Assembly: GCA_900553925.1 (NCBI GenBank)
Contig: USFH01000113.1
Location: 1-7,096 of the forward strand
Direction: 5' to 3'
Length of the DNA stretch: 7,096 nt
DNA from: an uncultured Clostridium sp.
GTDB taxonomy: Bacteria > Bacillota > Clostridia > Lachnospirales > Lachnospiraceae
Below the pieces are notes generated by a model. The model had not been told where the DNA came from, made no database searches, and saw only the letters and a program-made list of their open reading frames with translations. Both the position numbers and the translations under genes were made by a program. Below are positions 1 through 5,585 of the stretch, in pieces (the stretch's first letter is position 1; every line of letters starts with the position of its first letter).

Positions 1-1535
1 CGGGATTGAAACAGGCAGGTGCAGAGGTGTCATATGATATTCCGGAGCGTGTACAGGATGGATATGGCATGAATGTCCGTATCGTGGAACAGGCGGTGGC
101 GGATGGTGTTGATACGATTATCACCTGTGACAATGGTGTAGCGGCATTCGAGGCTGTGGCGTATGCGAAGGCGCAGGGCATGACTGTAATTGTGACAGAT
201 CATCACGAGATTCCGTGTGATGTGGATGATGCCGGACAGAAGCACTACCGGTATGTGCAGGCGGATGCGCTGATTGATCCGCATCGTCCGGATTGTGGGT
301 ATCCATATAAGAATCTGTGCGGCGCAGGTGTGGCATACAAGTTTATCCGCCATCTGTATAATGTGATGGAGCTTCCGTGGCCGAGTGAGGAGTATCTGAT
401 GGATATTTTGGCGCTCGGAACGGTATGTGATGTCATGCCGCTTACAGAGGAAAACCGGTTATTTGTAAAGCACGGACTGCTACGGCTGACATATAGTGAA
501 AATGTCGGAATCTGTGCGTTGAAAGAGGCGCAGGGACTTACCGATAAAGAAATCCGCGTACATCATCTTGCATTTATGATCGGACCGTGCCTGAATTCAA
601 CCGGTCGTCTCGAGAGTGCCAAGGAGGGTGTGCAGCTTCTGCTTGAAGAAGATCCGGCAGTAGCAGCGACGATGGCGGCGGAGATGGTTGCTCTGAATCA
701 GACCCGCAAGGATATGACGGATGGCGGCGTGCTGGAAGGTGTTACGCTTGTACAGCAGAATATCCGCCTGATACCGGAGGGAAAGCAGGTTATCCGGAAG
801 GCGGTCGGGGACGATCATGTGATCGTACTGTATCTGCCGGACATCCATGAGAGTGTGGCAGGGCTTGTCGCAAGCAAGGTGAAGGATGCTTTCTACAGAC
901 CGACTCTGATCTTTACGAATGCGGAAGGGAAGAAAGGCATATTGAAGGGATCCGGACGTTCTATCGAGGGCTACGATATGTTCATGGAATTGTCGAAAGC
1001 GCGTGAATTGTTCGAGAGGATGGGCGGACACCCGATGGCTGCCGGTTTCTCGATAAAGGCGGAGAACTTAGAACCGCTTCGGGAAGTCCTGAATGCGAAC
1101 GAGAAATTGTCAGAGAAAGATCTGACAGAGAAGCTGTATGTGGATGTATCGCTTCCGCCGAGGGATCTGACACTTGCGTTGTATGAAGAACTGGAACGGC
1201 TTGAGCCGTATGGCGTGGCGAATCCGAGGCCGGTATTCGGGTTTACACATATGAAGATCGCCGGGATTCGGTTATGTGGCAAAGAAAACCAATATGCAAG
1301 ATGCACATTTTCTTCAAAAAAGGGCGAGCGGATCAGCGGAATGGTATTCAGAGGAAAAGAGCTGCTCGATCGTATAAAAGAGTGGTTTGGAGAAGAAGAA
1401 TGTGATAAAATACTTAGGGGTCAGGAAAATCAGGCAGAGATCGATATCCTGTTCCACCTGGTGAAGAATGAATACAATGGCATGATTACGATGCAGATCG
1501 AACCGATTGCATTTCGTAAGAGTGAAATGGAGTAG
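1..1535 (+). CDS. recJ: Single-stranded-DNA-specific exonuclease RecJ (5'-truncated)
   Basis: RecJ is a 5'-to-3' single-strand DNA exonuclease of the DHH phosphoesterase superfamily, acting in recombinational and mismatch repair in the cytoplasm. The frame is open from the first base (first whole codon at 3), so the gene begins upstream; a TTG at 6 is an internal leucine, not a start. About 510 residues remain of a protein usually near 570-600. Counting from that TTG codon: the DNG motif is at 42-44, the family-defining DHH at 65-67, a YPYKNLCGAGVAYK stretch at 99-112, a CDVMPL acidic motif at 141-146, and an LNSTGRLESA motif at 196-205. The DHHA1 domain carries GSGRSIEGYDMF (315-326) and GGHPMAAGF (340-348). 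The OB domain follows, with LEPYGVANPRPVF at 399-411. Motif I (the DxDAD-type aspartates) is outside the window. Stop TAG at 1533. The next gene, apt, starts 32 bp downstream, suggesting one operon. Domain content is complete after the cut, with no frameshift seen. Confidence 0.96.
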   Translation, partial: GLKQAGAEVSYDIPERVQDGYGMNVRIVEQAVADGVDTIITCDNGVAAFEAVAYAKAQGMTVIVTDHHEIPCDVDDAGQKHYRYVQADALIDPHRPDCGYPYKNLCGAGVAYKFIRHLYNVMELPWPSEEYLMDILALGTVCDVMPLTEENRLFVKHGLLRLTYSENVGICALKEAQGLTDKEIRVHHLAFMIGPCLNSTGRLESAKEGVQLLLEEDPAVAATMAAEMVALNQTRKDMTDGGVLEGVTLVQQNIRLIPEGKQVIRKAVGDDHVIVLYLPDIHESVAGLVASKVKDAFYRPTLIFTNAEGKKGILKGSGRSIEGYDMFMELSKARELFERMGGHPMAAGFSIKAENLEPLREVLNANEKLSEKDLTEKLYVDVSLPPRDLTLALYEELERLEPYGVANPRPVFGFTHMKIAGIRLCGKENQYARCTFSSKKGERISGMVFRGKELLDRIKEWFGEEECDKILRGQENQAEIDILFHLVKNEYNGMITMQIEPIAFRKSEME

Positions 1536-1553
1536 AATATATATACACTAAAT

Positions 1554-1560
1554 GAGGAGG
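1554..1560 (+). promoter_or_regulatory. Ribosome binding site of apt
   Basis: GAGGAGG lies 7 bases before the ATG at 1568, a near-ideal Shine-Dalgarno sequence and spacing. It sits in the 32-bp recJ-apt spacer, which has no room for a terminator, so it supports both the apt start and read-through from recJ. Confidence 0.9.
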
Positions 1561-1567
1561 AACCATT

Positions 1568-2092
1568 ATGAAGAGCGTAAAAGATTATATTATCAGTATC
1601 CCGGATTTCCCGAGCAAGGGGATTATCTTCCGCGATGTTACAAGTGTCTTAGAGAGTCCGGAAGGATATGCACTTGCAATTGACGAGATGAATAAGCTGT
1701 TGGACGGTGTGGACTATGACCTGATCGCAGGTACAGAGTCAAGAGGATTTATCTTCGGCGCACCGATTGCATATCTGGATAAGAAAGGATTCGTGCCGGT
1801 TCGTAAGAAGGGCAAGCTTCCTCGCGAGACAGTTGAGATGAGTTATGATCTGGAGTATGGTTCCGCAACGATCGAGATCCATAAGGATGCGATCAAGCCG
1901 GGCGATAAGGTTGTCTTAGTGGATGACCTGATTGCGACAGGTGGTACGATTGAGGCGGCTGCAAAGCTTGTGGAAGCACTTGGTGGTGAAGTTGTGAAGA
2001 TGATCTTCCTGATCGAGCTGACTGATCTGAAAGGAAGAGAACGATTGAAGAAGTATGATGTAGCTTCTGTTGTACAGTACGAGGGAGAGTAA
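1568..2092 (+). CDS. apt: Adenine phosphoribosyltransferase
   Basis: Apt converts adenine plus PRPP to AMP and pyrophosphate, the adenine salvage reaction, in the cytoplasm as a type I phosphoribosyltransferase. The 174-aa product is the normal full length. Seen in the sequence: the N-terminal IPDFPSKGIIFRDVTSVL (11-28), typical of Apt; TESRGFIFGAPIAY (56-69); VRKKGKLP (78-85), part of the flexible catalytic loop; and the PRPP-binding signature VVLVDDLIATGGT (115-127) with the paired acidic residues D119-D120. A C-terminal YEGE ending is also usual. The ATG at 1568 is fixed by a GAGGAGG site. It lies between recJ and the RSH gene in the same orientation with short spacers, a common Firmicutes arrangement. 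No missing key residues. Xanthine phosphoribosyltransferase is a weaker alternative, because the IPDFPxKGIxFRD start is characteristic of Apt. Confidence 0.97.
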   Translation: MKSVKDYIISIPDFPSKGIIFRDVTSVLESPEGYALAIDEMNKLLDGVDYDLIAGTESRGFIFGAPIAYLDKKGFVPVRKKGKLPRETVEMSYDLEYGSATIEIHKDAIKPGDKVVLVDDLIATGGTIEAAAKLVEALGGEVVKMIFLIELTDLKGRERLKKYDVASVVQYEGE

Positions 2093-2115
2093 TCTATACG
2101 CATATGCGGGATAGA
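2093..2115 (+). repeat. Small palindromic hairpin between apt and the RSH gene
   Basis: Directly after the apt stop, TCTAT (2093-2097) can pair with ATAGA (2111-2115) around the 10-bp perfect palindrome CGCATATGCG (2099-2108). A tandem GATTGA pair follows at 2114-2125. There is no T-tract, so it does not look like an intrinsic terminator. It may be a processing or stability hairpin between the two cistrons, or chance. Confidence 0.35.
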
Positions 2116-2144
2116 TTGAGATTGAGTTATACGACTATTTATCT

Positions 2145-2158
2145 AGGAAAGAAGTGAT
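2145..2158 (+). promoter_or_regulatory. Ribosome binding region deciding the RSH start
   Basis: AGGAAAGAAGTGAT resembles the anti-16S-complementary sequence AGGAGGTGAT and ends 4 bases before the ATG at 2163. An in-frame GTG at 2154 lies inside this sequence, which argues that the GTG belongs to the binding site and that translation starts at 2163. Confidence 0.6.
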
Positions 2159-2162
2159 TTCT

Positions 2163-4439
2163 ATGGCCGATACAACCTATAAGATACCACATGATACCCT
2201 GAAGAAGGAAATCAGTAAACCGGCGGATTTTACTCCACCGGAGGAGCTATATAAGAAGCTGATCGATACGATACGGTCGTATCGACCGACGACAGATCTG
2301 TCGGAGATCGAGAAAGCATATAAGATTGCGAGCAAGGCGCACGAAGGGCAGAAGCGTAAGTCCGGAGAACCATACATTATCCATCCGCTCTGCGTGGCAA
2401 TCATTCTGGCAGAACTGGAACTTGATAAGGAGACGATCGTAGCCGGAATCCTGCACGATGTTGTGGAGGATACCGTGATGACACGCGAGGAGATCGCGAA
2501 GGAATTCTCCGAAGAGGTGGCACTGCTTGTCGATGGTGTTACGAAGCTGACACAGCTCGATCTGTCACAGGATAAGATCGAGGTTCAGGCAGAGAATCTT
2601 CGTAAGATGTTCCTGGCGATGGCGAAGGATATCCGCGTTATCCTGATCAAGCTTGCCGATCGTCTGCACAACCTGCGGACGATGCAGTACCAGTCACCTG
2701 CAAAGCAGATTGAGAAGTCGCGAGAGACGATGGATATTTATGCTCCGCTTGCGCATCGTCTGGGTATTTCGAAGATTAAGGTTGAACTCGACGATCTCTC
2801 GATGCAGTATCTGTATCCGGATGTCTATAAGAATCTGAAGGAAGAAATCACGACCCGTCTGAATGCGAGTGAGGATTTTATCGTACAGATGGTGGAGCAG
2901 GTCAAGCAGTACATGAAGGAAGCAGGGATTGAGGCAGAGGTAGACGGACGTGTCAAGCATCTGTTTTCCATTTACAAGAAGATGATCACGCAGAACAAGA
3001 CGCTCGATCAGATCTATGATATCCATGCGATCCGTATCAAGGTTGACACGGTGCGGGACTGCTATGCTGCACTCGGTATCATCCATGAGAAATACAAGCC
3101 GATTCCGGGACGTTTCAAGGATTATATTGCGATGCCGAAGGAGAACATGTACCAGTCACTCCATACGACATTGATCGGACCGGGCGGACGGCCGTTTGAG
3201 ATCCAGATCCGTACTTATGAGATGCACCGGACTGCGGAATATGGTATCGCTGCCCACTGGAAATACAAAGAGGGTGGCAATGGTAAGAACGATAATGAAG
3301 AGCAGAAGTTAAGCTGGCTCAGACAGATCCTCGAATGGCAGACAGACACGACGGATAACAAGGAATTCATGAATGCCATCAAGACAGATCTCGATCTGTT
3401 CTCGGATCAGGTATATGTATTTACCCCGGCGGGTGATGTGAAGAATCTTCCGGCCGGTTCGACTCCGATTGATTTTGCGTACAGCATTCATACGGCAGTC
3501 GGGAATAAATTGATCGGTGCGCGTGTCAACGGACGGCAGGTGCCGATTGAGACGGAGCTTCACAACGGAGACCGTGTCGAGATCATCACGTCCCAGAATT
3601 CGAAGGGACCGAGCATGGACTGGCTGTCTGTGGTTAAAAGTTCGCAGGCGAAGACGAAGATCAACCAATGGTTCCGGCAGGAGAATAAGACGGATAATAT
3701 CCAGCGTGGTAAGGATGCGATGTCAACGTATTGTAAGGCGAAGGGCATCACCTTATCGGATCTTCTGAAACCGGAGCTTCAGGAGAAGGTTATGAACAAA
3801 TACAACTTCCTCTCCTGGGATGCAGTGCTTGCGTCAATCGGACATGGCGGCTTAAAGGAAGGGCAGGTTGTCAATCGCCTGCTTGAGGAATATAAGAAGG
3901 AAGAAGCGAAGAAGATTACAGAGGAGCAGATCGTCGATAAGATCAATGCACCGGGCAGAGGCGAGAGCCACAAGCATGCCAAAGGTGGTATCGTGGTCAA
4001 AGGTATGGACGATGTTGCAGTGCGTTTCTCGCGTTGCTGTGCTCCGGTACCGGGCGATGAGATCGTCGGTTATATCACGCGTGGACGTGGTGTGTCGATC
4101 CATCGTACGGATTGCGTGAATGTGCTCTGTATGGATGAGTTCGACCGGAAGCGTCTGATCGAGGCGGAGTGGTCGGAAGATCTGCTGCAGAATCAGAAGA
4201 TGTATATGACGGAGATCAACATCTATGCGAATGACAGCAAGGGGCTGGTGTTCTCGCTGTCGAAGATCTTCAATGAGGAGAATATCAATCTGACAGGTAT
4301 GAATGTGCGTGTCAACAAGCAGGGCAAGGCGACGGTTTCTGTGAAGTTTGAGATCCGCTCGAAGGAGCAGCTCAACAAGATGATTGCGAAGATACGGAAT
4401 GTGGAAGGAATCATCGATATCGAGCGGACTACGGGTTAA
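2163..4439 (+). CDS. relA: Bifunctional (p)ppGpp synthetase/hydrolase, long RSH (RelA/SpoT) protein
   Basis: Makes pppGpp/ppGpp from GTP/GDP with ATP on stalled ribosomes and also hydrolyses them; it sets the stringent response. The 758 residues are a full-length RSH. Numbering from the ATG at 2163: the HD hydrolase domain has H60, the H98-D99 pair in GILHDVVEDT, and D166 in KLADRLHNLR. The synthetase domain begins near EVDGRVKHLFSIYKKM (about 259-274). It holds RFKD at 317-320, the charge pattern of bifunctional Rel/SpoT enzymes rather than the EFDD-type of synthetase-only RelA; PKENMYQSLHTT (325-336) with Y330; and E346 in FEIQIRT. The TGS domain covers about 415-477 (DQVYVFTPAGDVKNLPAG), followed by a helical region. 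The zinc-finger/CC domain has C625, C626, H647 and C651. A C-terminal ACT/RRM domain spans about 683-758. All catalytic residues I can place are present. The GTG at 2154 would add three residues and is less likely. The gene follows apt by 70 bp. Confidence 0.97.
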   Translation: MADTTYKIPHDTLKKEISKPADFTPPEELYKKLIDTIRSYRPTTDLSEIEKAYKIASKAHEGQKRKSGEPYIIHPLCVAIILAELELDKETIVAGILHDVVEDTVMTREEIAKEFSEEVALLVDGVTKLTQLDLSQDKIEVQAENLRKMFLAMAKDIRVILIKLADRLHNLRTMQYQSPAKQIEKSRETMDIYAPLAHRLGISKIKVELDDLSMQYLYPDVYKNLKEEITTRLNASEDFIVQMVEQVKQYMKEAGIEAEVDGRVKHLFSIYKKMITQNKTLDQIYDIHAIRIKVDTVRDCYAALGIIHEKYKPIPGRFKDYIAMPKENMYQSLHTTLIGPGGRPFEIQIRTYEMHRTAEYGIAAHWKYKEGGNGKNDNEEQKLSWLRQILEWQTDTTDNKEFMNAIKTDLDLFSDQVYVFTPAGDVKNLPAGSTPIDFAYSIHTAVGNKLIGARVNGRQVPIETELHNGDRVEIITSQNSKGPSMDWLSVVKSSQAKTKINQWFRQENKTDNIQRGKDAMSTYCKAKGITLSDLLKPELQEKVMNKYNFLSWDAVLASIGHGGLKEGQVVNRLLEEYKKEEAKKITEEQIVDKINAPGRGESHKHAKGGIVVKGMDDVAVRFSRCCAPVPGDEIVGYITRGRGVSIHRTDCVNVLCMDEFDRKRLIEAEWSEDLLQNQKMYMTEINIYANDSKGLVFSLSKIFNEENINLTGMNVRVNKQGKATVSVKFEIRSKEQLNKMIAKIRNVEGIIDIERTTG

Positions 4440-4478
4440 CGAATCCACGTGTTTCGTGGATATGTCGTATTGGATTCG
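4440..4478 (+). repeat. Overlapping inverted repeats immediately after the RSH stop
   Basis: Starting at the base after the RSH stop codon, ATCCACG (4443-4449) pairs with CGTGGAT (4455-4461) around a 5-base loop. CGAATCCA (4440-4447) pairs perfectly over 8 bp with TGGATTCG (4471-4478). The two helices share 4443-4447, so only one can form fully at a time. No run of T follows, so this is not a standard Rho-independent terminator. It may act as a 3'-end stability structure, or be a weak or atypical termination signal. Confidence 0.6.
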
Positions 4479-4491
4479 AGTAATATGTGGA

Positions 4492-4643
4492 AGAGTTGAA
4501 CACAACTACGCAATTCCATGCAGACGCGCTCTCGCTCGGTTCAGCACGCAGTGGTACTAAATTCGCGACAAAGAGCAGTCGCTCATTAAGTGCCAGCGTG
4601 CTTCAACGGTCTGCATATGAATTGGTAGATTGTGTCCAACTCT
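4492..4643. repeat. 152-bp imperfect palindrome (element A)
   Basis: The left arm, 4492-4569, is matched by the reverse complement of the right arm, 4578-4643. By hand alignment about 56 of the 66 right-arm bases pair. Strong blocks are AGAGTTG (4492-4498) with CAACTCT (4637-4643); ATGCAGAC with its complement near 4609-4616; AGCACGC with GCGTGCT; and an apical GCGAC (4565-4569) with GTCGC (4578-4582) around an 8-base loop. The left arm has roughly 11-13 extra bases (about 4528-4539) that would bulge out. As RNA from either strand this would be a long, interrupted hairpin. It could be a structured RNA or a decayed non-autonomous insertion; I do not recognise it. Confidence 0.75.
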
Positions 4644-4663
4644 ATCTACAGATTGTGGTAGAT
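4644..4663. repeat. Short hairpin between the two palindromic elements
   Basis: ATCTAC (4644-4649) and GTAGAT (4658-4663) form a perfect 6-bp stem with an 8-base loop. It begins on the base after element A ends and stops three bases before element B begins. TGGTAGAT is also present at 4623-4630, inside the right arm of A, and again at 4656-4663, giving a short direct repeat. Six base pairs alone could be chance; the exact abutment is what makes it worth listing. Confidence 0.45.
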
Positions 4664-4757
4664 GCAGTAATTTGTGAATATATATGCCATGTTAATCGTT
4701 ACTGTATAAATATGTTTGAAACTTAGAAGTCCTTGATGTTCTGAGAATATTCAGCAA

Positions 4758-4780
4758 TGTTTGAACACGATGTTCAAACA
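4758..4780. repeat. Apical hairpin 1 of element B
   Basis: TGTTTGAAC (4758-4766) and GTTCAAACA (4772-4780) make a perfect 9-bp stem around the 5-base loop ACGAT. It is not followed by a T-tract, so a terminator is unlikely. It lies within the central segment that the two long arms of element B would bring together. Confidence 0.7.
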
Positions 4781-4781
4781 A

Positions 4782-4815
4782 GCCGCCACTGAGCCATGGA
4801 TGGCGAATTGGCGGC
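4782..4815. repeat. Apical hairpin 2 of element B
   Basis: GCCGCCA (4782-4788) pairs with TGGCGGC (4809-4815), a GC-rich 7-bp stem. Inside it GCCA (4793-4796) can pair with TGGC (4801-4804) around a TGGA loop. It starts two bases after hairpin 1 ends, so with the long outer stem element B would fold as a multi-branch junction. Confidence 0.6.
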
Positions 4816-4940
4816 GGTTGCGTACGATATCGATACTTGTAACAGAACATCTAGTACTTCTTAGTTTCGATACATCTTATACAGTAACGATTAACATGGC
4901 AGATATTTACAAATTACGGGTTACCGCAATCGTCACCTTG

Positions 4941-4947
4941 AAAGGAG
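4941..4947 (+). promoter_or_regulatory. Ribosome binding site of the MBL hydrolase gene
   Basis: AAAGGAG lies 4 bases before the ATG at 4952. It is a good Shine-Dalgarno match with slightly short spacing. It sits outside the palindrome, which ends at 4917, so translation initiation does not depend on element B sequence. Confidence 0.8.
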
Positions 4948-4951
4948 TTTT

Positions 4952-5584
4952 ATGGGAAAGATTGAAATAACAAAGAAAGTGCTTGGCATCTGTGCGACGA
5001 ATTGTTATACAATGGGGGATACAGATACACGGGAAGCGGTGATTATTGACCCCGGAGATAGAGCAGATATTTTGGTAAAGGACTGGAAAGACCGAAACTG
5101 GCATCCGCAGGCGGTGCTGCTTACGCATGGTCATTTCGACCATATCGGGGCGCTGGCCGGCGTGAAGAAGGAGTATCCGGATATTAAGGTGTATGCAGCA
5201 GCTGAGGAGAAGGAAGTTATGAAGAGCCCGGCTCTGAATCTGTCGTCCTCGTTCGGCACAGCATTTACGGCGCAGGCGGATATCTATCTGGAGGATGGCG
5301 CCGAGATCGAGGTACTTGGACGGACATGTAAGTGTCTGCTGGTACCGGGACATACGAAGGGTGGCATGTGCTATTATTTCCCGGAGGAGAATGTTGTATT
5401 TACCGGGGATACGCTGTTTTGCTACAGCGTCGGAAGAACGGATTTCCCGACGGGCGATGCGAAGGCACTGGAAGATGCCATCCGCGAGAAATTATTTACA
5501 CTGCCGGACGAGACGCTTGTGCTTCCGGGACATGATGCACAGACAATGATTGGAAAGGAAAAGAAGGGCAATCCTTATTTCTAA
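4952..5584 (+). CDS. Metallo-beta-lactamase-fold hydrolase, glyoxalase II-like
   Basis: A 210-aa cytoplasmic metallohydrolase of the glyoxalase II/YcbL-like group; such proteins bind two metal ions and cleave thioesters or related bonds, but the physiological substrate of this clostridial type is not established. Visible ligands: THGHFDH at 58-64 (H59, H61, D63, H64), H134 in PGHTKGG, D153 in FTGDTLF, and H194 in LPGHDAQT. GRTDF (161-165) and a closing EKKGNPYF (203-210) are also family marks. The protein ends right after the MBL fold and so lacks the extra C-terminal substrate domain of classical glyoxalase II. The last ligand loop reads GHDAQT where GHGPxT is commoner. No signal peptide is seen, which argues against a secreted beta-lactamase. 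It is paired with hemZ one base downstream, a recurrent clostridial arrangement that suggests co-expression rather than a proven shared pathway. Confidence 0.9.
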   Translation: MGKIEITKKVLGICATNCYTMGDTDTREAVIIDPGDRADILVKDWKDRNWHPQAVLLTHGHFDHIGALAGVKKEYPDIKVYAAAEEKEVMKSPALNLSSSFGTAFTAQADIYLEDGAEIEVLGRTCKCLLVPGHTKGGMCYYFPEENVVFTGDTLFCYSVGRTDFPTGDAKALEDAIREKLFTLPDETLVLPGHDAQTMIGKEKKGNPYF

Positions 5585-5585
5585 G

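Larger units (their letters stand above)
4667..4917. repeat. 251-bp long inverted repeat element (element B), MITE-like
   Basis: Left arm 4667-4743 (77 bases) and right arm 4843-4917 (75 bases) are reverse complements at about 67 positions by hand alignment. This includes a perfect 25-bp block, 4685-4709 against 4877-4901. The outer ends read GTAATTTGT and ACAAATTAC. If the element proper is taken as ATTTGT...ACAAAT, it is flanked by TA on both sides, as a TA-target duplication would leave, though two bases is weak evidence. The 99-base centre contains two further hairpins. No transposase is encoded. A non-autonomous transposon remnant (MITE), a cruciform-forming intergenic repeat, or a structured RNA are all possible. 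Confidence 0.85.
4440..4951. other. 512-bp intergenic region filled with inverted repeats, no convincing gene
   Basis: This gap separates the recJ-apt-RSH block from the MBL-hemZ block. No reading frame in it has a ribosome binding site, a recognisable domain or codon use like the neighbours. Almost its whole length is accounted for by inverted repeats: 4440-4478, 4492-4643, 4644-4663 and 4667-4917. It is visibly richer in A+T than the flanking genes, mostly from 4640 on. I see no clear tRNA, no CRISPR-like direct repeats, no known riboswitch and no well-formed sigma-A promoter, although a promoter for the downstream pair would be expected somewhere here. Confidence 0.75.

Noticed and set aside
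597..1031. 144-codon open frame on the - strand opposite recJ
   Set aside because: Antisense of the RecJ DHH/DHHA1 region; no ribosome binding site or recognisable content.
2116..2144. Possible promoter before the RSH gene (TTGAGA, then TTATCT after 17 bases)
   Set aside because: The -10 match is poor and the spacer between apt and the RSH gene is short; read-through from apt is the simpler explanation.
2154..2162. GTG at 2154 as the RSH start
   Set aside because: It lies within the AGGAAAGAAGTGAT ribosome binding sequence and would leave only 3 bases after AGGAAA; the ATG at 2163 has better spacing.
3852..4505. 217-codon open frame on the - strand opposite the RSH gene
   Set aside because: Antisense shadow of a strongly conserved coding region; His/Arg/Leu/Ile-rich translation without domains.
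4487..4726. 79-codon + strand open frame starting at GTG in the intergenic region
   Set aside because: No Shine-Dalgarno sequence, no recognisable domain, Ser/Arg-rich composition unlike the neighbours, and it runs through both palindromes; most likely a chance frame. If this element is repeated in the genome, copies may be annotated as short hypothetical proteins.
4758..4790. Perfect 9-bp hairpin considered as an intrinsic terminator
   Set aside because: Followed by AGCCGCCACT rather than a T-run on the + strand, and the - strand continuation also lacks a convincing T-run.
4440..4951. Search for tRNA, riboswitch or CRISPR array in the gap
   Set aside because: No tRNA T-arm-like GTTCRANYC in a cloverleaf context, no regularly spaced direct repeats, and no aptamer consensus that I recognise.
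4761..4970. 69-codon + strand open frame starting at TTG
   Set aside because: It crosses element B and overlaps the ribosome binding site and start of the MBL gene; no domain and no binding site of its own.
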